Shown: piece by piece, positions 8,129-15,908 of the stretch
Numbering within the stretch: the stretch's first letter is position 1
How the letters are laid out: the number at the start of each line of letters is the position of its first letter
Assembly: GCA_964453155.1 (NCBI GenBank)
Contig: CAYVQU010000008.1
Coordinates: 1 to 62,212, forward strand
Source of the DNA: CAYVQU01 sp964453155
Lineage (GTDB): Bacteria; Chloroflexota; Anaerolineae; Anaerolineales; UBA11858
DNA: 62,212 nt
Reading direction: 5' to 3'
Program-made: the position numbers and the translations under genes
Notes under the pieces: generated by a model
Seen by the model: only the letters and a program-made list of their open reading frames with translations
Told to the model about the DNA's origin: nothing
The model's database searches: none

Positions 8129-8338
8129 TAGTAATGCCGCTCCAAGTTGAAGACCCCAGGGGTTTCCAAGAATTATTTGGTGATTGAAATCTGTTAAACG
8201 CATCACAGCTTGGGTGTGTAAATCTGTTTTCGAAAACCCTTGGGATCTGTCCTACTTAATGGTTGTGGCGAATCTGAATTGACCAGCAACAAGAGTGACT
8301 CTCTCCTGGAATTGAAATTCCTACCAATGGAATCTAAC

Positions 8339-8380
8339 TAACACCCTGGCGAAAATTTAATCAGGGTGTTATGATTTTGT
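8339..8380 (+). terminator. Hairpin after the VIT/vWA gene
   Basis: TAACACCCTG (8339-8348) and CAGGGTGTTA (8362-8371) form a perfect 10-bp stem with a 13-nt loop, followed by TGATTTTGTC. It lies 210 bases beyond the stop codon and just before the rho promoter, so it insulates the two units. The 210 bases in front of it (8129-8338) show no gene or other feature I can support. Confidence 0.6.
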
Positions 8381-8392
8381 CATAAAGTCGGC

Positions 8393-8421
8393 TTGCGGGG
8401 CAGTACTTAGCATGCTATAAT
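8393..8421 (+). promoter_or_regulatory. Sigma-70-type promoter of rho
   Basis: TTGCGG (8393-8398), a 17-base spacer and a consensus TATAAT (8416-8421). It gives a leader of roughly 110-160 bases, depending on the start codon used, before rho. The leader has a T-run near 8470 and a short CGCGC/GCGCG stem near 8508-8530. Confidence 0.75.
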
Positions 8422-8585
8422 TTGGATAAGATTACGGTAAATTCATTGGAATCCCCCTGATTGACAACAATTTTTTTTTTATTGGTGTGTTATCTCCTCA
8501 GTTCGTGGGCGCGCTTAATGACGCGCGTTGACGGGCGGTGGTTGAAAGTGACGCACCCAACTCGCTTTCCCTGGGAAATTTAATT

Positions 8586-9857
8586 ATGGATATTGTAGAT
8601 TTACAGAAACAGCCTCTGATTGTGTTGCGTCAGAGAGCCACAGCATTGAACGTGCCGCGGGCGGCCCGCCTGAAGAAAGAGCAGCTGGTTGTTCGTATTC
8701 GGCAGGCTGAAGCTGCGGAGGAAGGGCTTGAAGTCCACGGTGGAATTTTAGAGATTATGAGCGAGGGGATCGGGTTTTTACGCTCAAACAATTACCAACC
8801 CAGTGGCGAAGATGTATATGTCTCACAATCCCAAATCCGACGGTTTAGCTTGCGGAATGGCGATATGGTCGTCGGCCATGTCCGTCCACCGCGCGAAACA
8901 GAACGCCATTATGGGTTGCTAAAAGTTGAAACGATCAACGGGATGCATCCTGATCAAGCCCGGTTACGGGCCCGGTTTGAAAATATGACCCCGATCTTTC
9001 CGGATCGCCGCTTTGACCTGGAAACTGATTCCCATACCCTTTCAACTCGTTTGATCAACTTGATTTCGCCGATTGGCCGCGGCCAGCGTGGTTTGATTGT
9101 TTCGCCGCCCAAGGCCGGTAAAACGACAATTCTCAAAGCCATTACAAATGCGGTCTCGGCCAAACATCCTGATGTCCATCTAATCGTTGCCCTGATTGGT
9201 GAGCGCCCCGAAGAGGTCACGGACATGGATCGCACCGTAGATGCCGAGGTGATTTCATCTACATTTGATGAGCCGGTCTCTTCCCATGTACGTGTTGCTG
9301 AAATGGTCATGGCTCGCGCGAAACGATTAGTGGAAATGGGGCAGGATGTTGTTATCACCATGGACTCGGTAACTCGCCTGGCTCGGGCTTATAACTTGGT
9401 CGTAAACCCCTCCGGTCGGACACTTTCTGGTGGTATCGATCCTTCCGCTTTGTATCCGCCGAAACGGTTCTTCGGCGCGGCCCGTAATATCGAAGAAGGT
9501 GGTTCGCTGACTATCATTGCAACTTGTCTGGTAGATACCGGTTCCCGGATGGACGATGTCGTCTATGAGGAATTCAAGGGTACCGGCAATATGGAATTAC
9601 ACCTTTCCCGTCAGTTGCAGGAACGCCGAATTTTCCCTGCGCTTGATATTTCTCGCTCATCCACCCGCCGCGAAGAATTACTTCTTGGTCCCGATATTAC
9701 CCCCCGAGTCTGGCTGATGCGCCGGATGTATGACCAGATGATCCAACAACCGCCTCACGGAGCCGGGTTGGATCAAGGTACTGCCACCGAGGCTATTTTG
9801 GATCGTTTCAAGAAGACCAGGGATAACCAGGAATTCTTGATGTCTCTAAATGAGTAA
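8586..9857 (+). CDS. rho: Transcription termination factor Rho
   Basis: Rho is a hexameric RNA-dependent ATPase that ends transcription of untranslated RNA. From the ATG at 8586 the protein is 423 aa. That start aligns MDIVDLQKQPLIVLRQRA with the usual Rho N-terminus. A GTG at 8538 would add 16 residues, and neither start has a clear Shine-Dalgarno. The order is an N-terminal helix bundle (1-45), an RNA-binding cold-shock-like domain (about 50-125) and a RecA-like ATPase with Walker A PPKAGKTT (174-181). Downstream come LIGERPEEVTDM, VVITMDSVTRLARAYN (Walker B) and the Q/R-loop region around SGGIDPSALYPPKRFFGAARN. All catalytic motifs look intact. Confidence 0.97.
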   Translation: MDIVDLQKQPLIVLRQRATALNVPRAARLKKEQLVVRIRQAEAAEEGLEVHGGILEIMSEGIGFLRSNNYQPSGEDVYVSQSQIRRFSLRNGDMVVGHVRPPRETERHYGLLKVETINGMHPDQARLRARFENMTPIFPDRRFDLETDSHTLSTRLINLISPIGRGQRGLIVSPPKAGKTTILKAITNAVSAKHPDVHLIVALIGERPEEVTDMDRTVDAEVISSTFDEPVSSHVRVAEMVMARAKRLVEMGQDVVITMDSVTRLARAYNLVVNPSGRTLSGGIDPSALYPPKRFFGAARNIEEGGSLTIIATCLVDTGSRMDDVVYEEFKGTGNMELHLSRQLQERRIFPALDISRSSTRREELLLGPDITPRVWLMRRMYDQMIQQPPHGAGLDQGTATEAILDRFKKTRDNQEFLMSLNE

Positions 9858-9859
9858 GT

Positions 9860-9964
9860 GTGGCGCGGTTTTAGTTGAATTTAGTTTTGACAGTTTATTC
9901 AGCGCCACTTGAGCAGATTTCGGTTTGATTTTTACTAGATTTCAAATCATTCTCCGAAATCTGC
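9860..9964. other. Two perfect inverted repeats between rho and the LysM gene
   Basis: GTGGCGC (9860-9866) pairs with GCGCCAC (9902-9908), and GCAGATTTCGG (9913-9923) pairs with CCGAAATCTGC (9954-9964). The second stem ends ten bases before the next start codon and has no T-run. It may terminate rho mRNA poorly or shape the leader of the LysM-M23 gene. Confidence 0.55.
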
Positions 9965-9973
9965 TGCTGTAAT

Positions 9974-11110
9974 TTGTCAATTTTCAATTTTATTGTGAAT
10001 GGGAATACGCCTAAAACAGGGATCCCGGTGATTACGAGAAATTTTTCTTGGATTTCCGGGATCGCGTGGTTAATTGCCTTATTGAGCGTGGGTGTGGCTG
10101 GATTTCTGGGATGGCATCGTTGGCAGTCTGACCAATCTGAGGCCTCGGTTGAGGTGGTTAATGTCACTAAGCAACCCACCCAGCCCCCTAGGGATCAAGC
10201 CATAAATTCACCAACTGACTTACCCCAATATCAAGTTGCAGAACAGAGCAACTCAATACCTAGGGAAGCGAGTCTGAATACGAACATACCCAATCGGCCT
10301 CGTCAGGAGGCTGTTGAATATGAAGTTATATTGGGTGATTCGGTTTTTAGCATTGCCTTTGAAAATGGGGTATCCCCTGAAACAATCCTGTGGTCGAATT
10401 ATGCTTCCCTGAAAGATAATCCTCATGCTTTAGTGCCAGGGATGAAATTGAATATCCCCCCTACAAATGGGGTGTATTATCAGTGGCAAATAGGAGATAC
10501 CCTGGAGCAAGTCGCCACTGAATTTCGAACTGAATTAGATAAAATTATTTCTTGGTCTGGAAACAAGATCGATTTGACGAACCCAGAAATTGCTCCAGCC
10601 ACCTGGATAATGATCCCGGATGGTCAACGCGAATTTCAGCAATGGATTATTCCTGTTATGCCGCGGGGTGCCGCGGGAGTTTCTACCGGGATGTATGGTG
10701 CTGGGGCTTGCCCAGGGGGTTATGAGGGGCTTTATGGCAGTGGGGCTTTCATTTGGCCGGCGATCAACCGTGGAATTTCTGGTAATGATTATTGGTCAGG
10801 CCATCTGGCAATTGATATTGGCTCTGCCCCCGGCGAAGCGATTTTTGCCGCGGATAGCGGCGTGGTGGTGTTCTCCGGGTGGGCTGTAGGTGGTTATGGC
10901 AATGTCGTTGCTATTGATCATGGCAACGGATATTCAACTTTATACGCCCACTTGAGCGGCGTCAACGTGAGTTGTGGGCGCAGTGTCACGCAAGGACAGA
11001 CCATTGGGTTCGGTGGCAGCACTGGTAATTCCACCGGGCCACATTTACATTTTGAAGTTCGCTATCAGGGCGGTTTTGTAAATCCCTGGTATGTGTTACC
11101 GGCACCTTAG
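9974..11110 (+). CDS. Membrane-anchored LysM and M23 peptidase
   Basis: The protein is a predicted cell-wall hydrolase of 378 aa. A single membrane segment (about 25-45) anchors it with the catalytic part outside. Two LysM-like glycan-binding modules follow (about 114-162 and 167-215). The C-terminal M23/LytM domain (about 258-378) has HxxxD as H277 and D281 and HxH as H357 and H359, the four Zn-site residues, so it looks active and should cut peptide cross-links of peptidoglycan. The start is uncertain: TTG at 9974 is the longest reading, with GTG at 9995 and 10028 as alternatives, and none has a good ribosome site. A small gene follows in the same direction. Confidence 0.88.
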   Translation: MSIFNFIVNGNTPKTGIPVITRNFSWISGIAWLIALLSVGVAGFLGWHRWQSDQSEASVEVVNVTKQPTQPPRDQAINSPTDLPQYQVAEQSNSIPREASLNTNIPNRPRQEAVEYEVILGDSVFSIAFENGVSPETILWSNYASLKDNPHALVPGMKLNIPPTNGVYYQWQIGDTLEQVATEFRTELDKIISWSGNKIDLTNPEIAPATWIMIPDGQREFQQWIIPVMPRGAAGVSTGMYGAGACPGGYEGLYGSGAFIWPAINRGISGNDYWSGHLAIDIGSAPGEAIFAADSGVVVFSGWAVGGYGNVVAIDHGNGYSTLYAHLSGVNVSCGRSVTQGQTIGFGGSTGNSTGPHLHFEVRYQGGFVNPWYVLPAP

Positions 11111-11172
11111 TTGGATAGATAGTGACCAACCAACTACCAAGCAACCAACCAAACCTTTCCTTTGAGGTAAAA

Positions 11173-11367
11173 ATGACGAAAGAAATTCCTACCCCCCAAA
11201 CAGAAACGATTTGCGAAACCGAAAATTTTATCGCCTGGCGCGCCAATGAACCAGATGGTGAAACCACTTACCACCTGGAATTGAATAATGTCACGATGCA
11301 CTTTTTTGCAGAAGAGTGGAAAGAGTTCATGCGGTTGGTGCGATTGTTGGCCAAACAAGGTCGTTAA
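11173..11367 (+). CDS. Small hypothetical protein, 64 aa
   Basis: I do not recognise a family. The ATG at 11173 has TGAGG five bases upstream. A longer reading from GTG 11122 lacks any ribosome site. The product is acidic to neutral, with a predicted mixed fold: ENFIAWRANEPDGETTYHLELNN suggests two beta strands, and FFAEEWKEFMRLVRLLAKQ suggests a C-terminal helix. There is no signal peptide or membrane segment. It lies 62 bases after the LysM-M23 gene on the same strand and may share its transcript. The 74 bases to the convergent gene contain an imperfect stem (CGAGTTTGA with TTCAAACCCG). Confidence 0.7.
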   Translation: MTKEIPTPQTETICETENFIAWRANEPDGETTYHLELNNVTMHFFAEEWKEFMRLVRLLAKQGR

Positions 11368-11441
11368 ACAAAAAACTCCCGAGTTTGAGTTGCAAATTTA
11401 ATTGCTTTACTTCAAACCCGAAAGTCTAAACTCCAACGCAC

Positions 11442-13043
11442 TTATTTGGCGATATTCTCTACATATTCAACTGCCCCTGGACATTCCTTATCAAGCCGAG
11501 GCGCGACTTTATCCCAGGTTAGCCTGGTTCCAGAGGTGGCATAAATGGCCGTCGATAGGCACCCTGGTCCAGCGTGATAATTTCCCAGGGTAAAACGCCA
11601 TAAATCTTCATAAGAACTGACTTTGCTCGGTGCGACCCCGCGGGCATTGGAAATGATTTGAGCAACCTGTTGGCAATTAGCTAATATGGTTTGGGCAAAA
11701 ATATCTACACTGAAATTGGCATGACTGACATCAATGCCTGCTTCACAGGTGGCGCAGTCCGCATTGGCGCGTACGGCTAACGCGTCCCGTAATAGTTCTT
11801 GATCCTCAGGGGGAATGTGGGCATAACCCAGGTTACAAGCGTCTAAGCTGAGTACGTAAGGACAAAACTGATTGAAGAAAGTTGGGTTCCACAATAAGAC
11901 CGTATCGGCACCCAGCGGGGTTAATTGACCCAGGCCGTATTCTTCTGCGCCATTGAAGGCTCCCGGCCAAAATTGACTCTCTTGCGCAAATAGATTTTTA
12001 ATTAATTGCGCCGGAATTCCGGTTTCTTGGGCCACCGCTACAATTTGTTCGTCAAATCGATTTTGCCAGGAATCAACCTCAGGGCGAGCGATCTCTAACC
12101 CACAGGCATTGGCATAGCCATTTTCTTCCAAGCCCCCAGCAATGCAGGCGGTCGCATCTACAATTCCTTGGGCGATCAATCGGCCTGCTAAATATGTATA
12201 CGGTGCATCAGTTGACAGCAATTCTGGCCATTCTGGCGTTGCTAACCAACTTGGTACGCCCTCAATTGGGGGGAAGGTTTGCCAAATCGGACCACAACCT
12301 GATGTTTGGGCTGCTTCCCAGCGGTCGCTCATTATATCTACATACCACCCCCCACTATCTGGTCCGGTCGATACGCCCCCATCTGTTACTCTCACCACCG
12401 CTGTATAGTGCTGACCGCTATCCCCAAAACTTGAATCCGCCCAAAAAGTAACAATTACCCCCTCAGCTAGGGTCGGCCGGAGGGGAACTTCGCAAGTATT
12501 GCCCTCACATACGATGGGGATATCGTTGTAGGTGCCCTGAATTTGGGTAATATGCTCGTTAGGGAGGGGCTCTTCAGCCAGAATTATGAGATATGGCAAT
12601 TCTGCGCAGCGATTGTTATTTGGCGTGGGCGTGCAGCCTTCTACTGTGAGCCAGGCTTCGGGCGTGGGTAAATCAACTAAAACGGTTTTCTCTTTGGTCT
12701 CCGAAGCAACTTGAAGGAGATATAACCCCTCACAATTAGCAGTATCTTCCCCATCTAAAACTGGATCACATGTTTCAGTTTCTTGCCATTCATCAAAACG
12801 ATCTTCTCCACAGAAAATGTAAACATCGTCATCGTAAGGCAAGCCATCATGGTCGACAATAATTTTGCATTCTACCGAATTGTCCGACCACCGCATCAAC
12901 CACCATTCGAATTCGACATACTGTACGACGATCTCAGTTTCTCGAGAAGGAGGATCGATTGCATAGTCTTGAGCATTCGCTCTAGAATAAAAAAATAGAG
13001 GAATGATAAATGCAAATACGGTAAGGAGTTTCGGCTTCAACAA
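11442..13043 (-). CDS. Secreted lytic transglycosylase-like protein (SLT domain)
   Basis: The 533-aa protein has a signal peptide (1-24, ending ANAQ). A long Cys-rich N-terminal region (25-330) of unrecognised beta-type folds follows. The C-terminal lysozyme-like SLT domain shows IPAQLIKNLFAQESQFWPGA with the catalytic Glu of AQES, then EYGLGQLTPLGA and, later, GNYHAGPGC, matching the ES, GLxQ and NAGP-type motifs of family 1 transglycosylases. It should cleave glycan strands of peptidoglycan outside the cell. The start codon is TTG at 13043 (or TTG at 13040), with no ribosome site. It neighbours a second wall hydrolase (the LysM-M23 gene), convergently transcribed. Confidence 0.82.
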   Translation of the reverse strand: MLKPKLLTVFAFIIPLFFYSRANAQDYAIDPPSRETEIVVQYVEFEWWLMRWSDNSVECKIIVDHDGLPYDDDVYIFCGEDRFDEWQETETCDPVLDGEDTANCEGLYLLQVASETKEKTVLVDLPTPEAWLTVEGCTPTPNNNRCAELPYLIILAEEPLPNEHITQIQGTYNDIPIVCEGNTCEVPLRPTLAEGVIVTFWADSSFGDSGQHYTAVVRVTDGGVSTGPDSGGWYVDIMSDRWEAAQTSGCGPIWQTFPPIEGVPSWLATPEWPELLSTDAPYTYLAGRLIAQGIVDATACIAGGLEENGYANACGLEIARPEVDSWQNRFDEQIVAVAQETGIPAQLIKNLFAQESQFWPGAFNGAEEYGLGQLTPLGADTVLLWNPTFFNQFCPYVLSLDACNLGYAHIPPEDQELLRDALAVRANADCATCEAGIDVSHANFSVDIFAQTILANCQQVAQIISNARGVAPSKVSSYEDLWRFTLGNYHAGPGCLSTAIYATSGTRLTWDKVAPRLDKECPGAVEYVENIAK

Positions 13044-13499
13044 AATATTTCTAACAATGCAATGTGGAAAGGTAGTCGGCAGATTATGGAAAGCATTTTT
13101 GTAAATACAAGCTAAAATCGAAATCTGCTCTGGTGTGGCGGTAAACCAGGTTGATCTTTTTAGGGATAAACCGCCAAATACATAATTCTGATATCGATGT
13201 AAGGATTTCTCTCATGATTATATCCTACAAATACTTTTTTCTGCTGCGAAGAGGATTGCAAAATAATTAAAAAGTCAATACATCATAGCTCGGCCTTAAG
13301 CCGAAACCAAAAATTTTACCCGCAAAGATCGCGGAGAAAAGTATAGAATGCCTCTGCGTACTCCGTGTGCGCTGCGGTTAAAGATCATCGCGAACAAAGT
13401 AAATGTTTTCAGGTAATACGATATCAAAAGAGATGGTACCGAATCACCCTTGCTTAATTTTCATAATTTTCATAAGATGAAAAGTAGACTTACAATATC
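13044..13499. other. 456-base intergenic stretch between divergent genes
   Basis: No gene is seen. It is AT-rich, with short inverted repeats (TGGCGGT with ACCGCCA at about 13134-13185, and CGGC with GCCG near 13291-13303) and one diverged copy of repeat family A (13313-13385). Two divergent transcription units must start here or at its edges. Confidence 0.6.
13313..13385. repeat. Dispersed inverted repeat, family A copy 2
   Basis: The left arm TTTTACCCGCAAAGATCGCGG and the right arm, beginning CTCCGTGTGCGCTGCGG and ending TTAAAGA, are imperfect complements. The composition matches the CGCAAAG/CGCGGAG style of the copies at 5467, 43293 and 47757. Confidence 0.65.
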
Positions 13500-13528
13500 T
13501 TGATTACCAGCTTTGCCCGTGTTACACT
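13500..13528 (+). promoter_or_regulatory. Promoter placed for a leaderless transcript
   Basis: TTGATT (13500-13505), a 17-base spacer and TACACT (13523-13528). Only six bases separate the -10 box from the ATG at 13535, so transcription should begin at or next to the start codon. No Shine-Dalgarno exists before this gene, which agrees with leaderless translation. Confidence 0.6.
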
Positions 13529-13534
13529 CCTATT

Positions 13535-15865
13535 ATGGCCGTTCCTGTCTTGGTAATGACCCCCGTGAAAAGTTTCGGGGAACTGATTCAACAAGCTCTG
13601 CAAGATACTGACTTGTATCGAGTTACTTTAGTGCATACTGCTGATCAAGTTTTGGAACGAGTTACCGAGTCTTTTCCAGTCGTTATACTCGATCTGGATT
13701 TAGAAGAAAAACCGATTGACCTTATCGAAAAATTGAAAGAGGTTCAAGCGGAATTGAGAATCATCGCGATGAAGGATGAAGCGGGGCAATCCGATTCGGG
13801 GCTGGGTGAACAATCATTGGCGGCTTTTTTAGAAGGAGCTTTTTATTTACCAGATTTATTAGATGCTATCGAGCGAGTAACTTCTGATCTATCTGGTACA
13901 GTGGCCAAAGCGGCAAAATCCGAGGCTAGTACGACAACCTTTCCCTCAACTGCTGATAGCAACAAACGAACTGCGAAACTAAAACCGGCCCCCGAATGGT
14001 TGCAAGATGTCGATCGAGCGGCCCAGCATCTGACCCGTCTTTCTCTTGAATCTGCTGCCCAAGCGGCATTGATTACCCGGGGCACGCAACTTTGGGCTTA
14101 TGCTGGTCAATTACCGCAACCCGCCGCAGACGAATTAGCGCAGTCGGTCGCCCATTACTGGGCCAGGGATGGGGGGAGTGATTTGGCTCGGTTTATCCGC
14201 TTGGAAGCCAGCAATAGTGAATATATGTTATATGCCACCGGGTTGGGTGGCGATTATGTGTTGGCCTTGGCATTCGAAACTGAAATGCCGTTCAGTGAAA
14301 TTCGTTCTCAAGCGAGCAGTTTGGCACGTGAGTTGGCCCATCCCCCCAAAGATTCTGAGCCGGTGAAGATTAATGGCGAAGTCAATCAAACTGAGTTGGA
14401 AGCCGATGAAAAATCACAGCCAAATTTTGTCGCAACTTCGTTGATTTCAGATGAAATCCAACCGCAAAACAACAACACCGAAATTCCCGTAGATTGGCGA
14501 CCGGATCAAGACGTTTCTGAAGGTCGGCAGGCATTTTTTGAAGAATTACTCTCTAGTGTTGAAATTCCAAATCCAGAGGGGGGGGCTGCCCCAATAGAAA
14601 TTGAAGTACCGCAATCTCAAGATCAGGAAACTGCTAGTGAAACGCAGACTGAGATCGATGATGAAAAACTGTCCCGACTAGCTGCTCTATTGCAAACTTC
14701 TGAAGTTGATGAAAGTCTGGGAGAGGTAGATGTTGAAGAGGCCCAGGCCCTTGAATCAACACCGGTCATAGAACCCAAAGAAGAGCAGCCAGGGTTGGTG
14801 GAGCCAATTGATACCGGTGAACTTGACCTCCCGATTGATGAAGTTTCACTCGCCAACCTGATTAATGCTACTATTGAAGATGATCTCCCTGAAATTGACC
14901 TGTTCACAGCCGACTTTGAAGAAAAAGAAAGTAACACCGAGGCATTTGAAAATTACCTGAAATCACCAGCGGAGACAGACCCGCCCGATTATTTGGTCGA
15001 GGTGTCATTAGATGATGAGGGGGCCGAGGCCGTTATCGAAGATCATGAAAAAATTACAGTCCAAGACCCAGCTGTAGATTCGAAATTTCCGATTCCCAAA
15101 AGCCTGATCGATATCATGCAGCAACAAGGCGATGATGAAATTGAGCCCGAGGTGGTTATCGATCCGCCCGTGGAAACAGAAAAGGAAATTCAGGACGTCG
15201 ACGTTGATCAGGATCAAAATAAGGTTTTTGAATCCGCTGAAGATAAACCTTTTGAAATAGCTGCAGAGGGACTTGAAGCCTCTTCAATAGAAAACGTTCA
15301 AAAAATTGAAGTTGATCCGGCAATTTCCTCCGACGCTCAAGATTTGCCCGCCCACCTGGCAGAAACAATTCCCACCTCAGTTGAGGCCACCCCGGCTAAT
15401 CAGGCAGTGGCAACCCTGTCTTCGGAAGGGTTCGAAGCAATTGATCCGGCCTTGCATAATTTAGTTTATGCCTGTGTGTTGGTGCCCAGAATTCCGCAGC
15501 ACCATCTGGTGGGTGATCTGGCCATCTACCTTAACCAATGGGTGGTGCAATTGGGTTTGGCCTTTGGCTGGCGTTTAGAGCACATCGCCATCCGACCCAA
15601 TTACTTACATTGGGTGGCTGCCGTGCCGCCGGCGACATCCCCCGGTCATATGGTTCGGAATTTACGTGAACATGCTTCTAAGCGAATTTTTGCAGAATTC
15701 CCACGCTTGGCTCGGGAAAACCCTTCCGGCGATTTTTGGGCTCCAGGCTATTTAATCATCAATGGGCAAACGCCACTATCTCACCAAGTTGTGCAAGACT
15801 TTATTGGGAAGACACGCCAACGTCAGGGAACCTCACTAGCGCGCCACTCCTATACCACCCGGTAA
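13535..15865 (+). CDS. Receiver-like and roadblock-like protein with degenerate Y1 transposase domain
   Basis: This 776-aa protein is a fusion I do not know from any named family. Residues 1-118 look like a response-regulator receiver fold, with an aspartate in VVILDLD but no conserved Lys near the end, so it is degenerate. Residues about 150-265 resemble a roadblock/LC7 domain. Residues 270-630 are a low-complexity acidic linker rich in Glu and Pro. Residues 640-765 align with IS200/IS605 TnpA along their length: GWRLEHIAIRPNYLHWV, then a KRIFAEFPRL helix, FWAPGYLI and VVQDFIGK. The HUH motif reads YLH (690-692) and the nucleophile Tyr is F756, so strand transfer should be impossible. No terminal repeats, no second transposon gene and housekeeping neighbours argue for domestication. 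Its function is unknown. Confidence 0.72.
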   Translation: MAVPVLVMTPVKSFGELIQQALQDTDLYRVTLVHTADQVLERVTESFPVVILDLDLEEKPIDLIEKLKEVQAELRIIAMKDEAGQSDSGLGEQSLAAFLEGAFYLPDLLDAIERVTSDLSGTVAKAAKSEASTTTFPSTADSNKRTAKLKPAPEWLQDVDRAAQHLTRLSLESAAQAALITRGTQLWAYAGQLPQPAADELAQSVAHYWARDGGSDLARFIRLEASNSEYMLYATGLGGDYVLALAFETEMPFSEIRSQASSLARELAHPPKDSEPVKINGEVNQTELEADEKSQPNFVATSLISDEIQPQNNNTEIPVDWRPDQDVSEGRQAFFEELLSSVEIPNPEGGAAPIEIEVPQSQDQETASETQTEIDDEKLSRLAALLQTSEVDESLGEVDVEEAQALESTPVIEPKEEQPGLVEPIDTGELDLPIDEVSLANLINATIEDDLPEIDLFTADFEEKESNTEAFENYLKSPAETDPPDYLVEVSLDDEGAEAVIEDHEKITVQDPAVDSKFPIPKSLIDIMQQQGDDEIEPEVVIDPPVETEKEIQDVDVDQDQNKVFESAEDKPFEIAAEGLEASSIENVQKIEVDPAISSDAQDLPAHLAETIPTSVEATPANQAVATLSSEGFEAIDPALHNLVYACVLVPRIPQHHLVGDLAIYLNQWVVQLGLAFGWRLEHIAIRPNYLHWVAAVPPATSPGHMVRNLREHASKRIFAEFPRLARENPSGDFWAPGYLIINGQTPLSHQVVQDFIGKTRQRQGTSLARHSYTTR

Positions 15866-15908
15866 TTATTCATAGCCAAGTACCTCAACTCACAAAACAA
15901 AAAAATTT

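Noticed and set aside
15452..15829. IS200/IS605 insertion element
   Set aside because: The Y1-like domain is fused in frame to 640 upstream residues, lacks the HUH histidine and catalytic Tyr, and has no tnpB or end hairpins.
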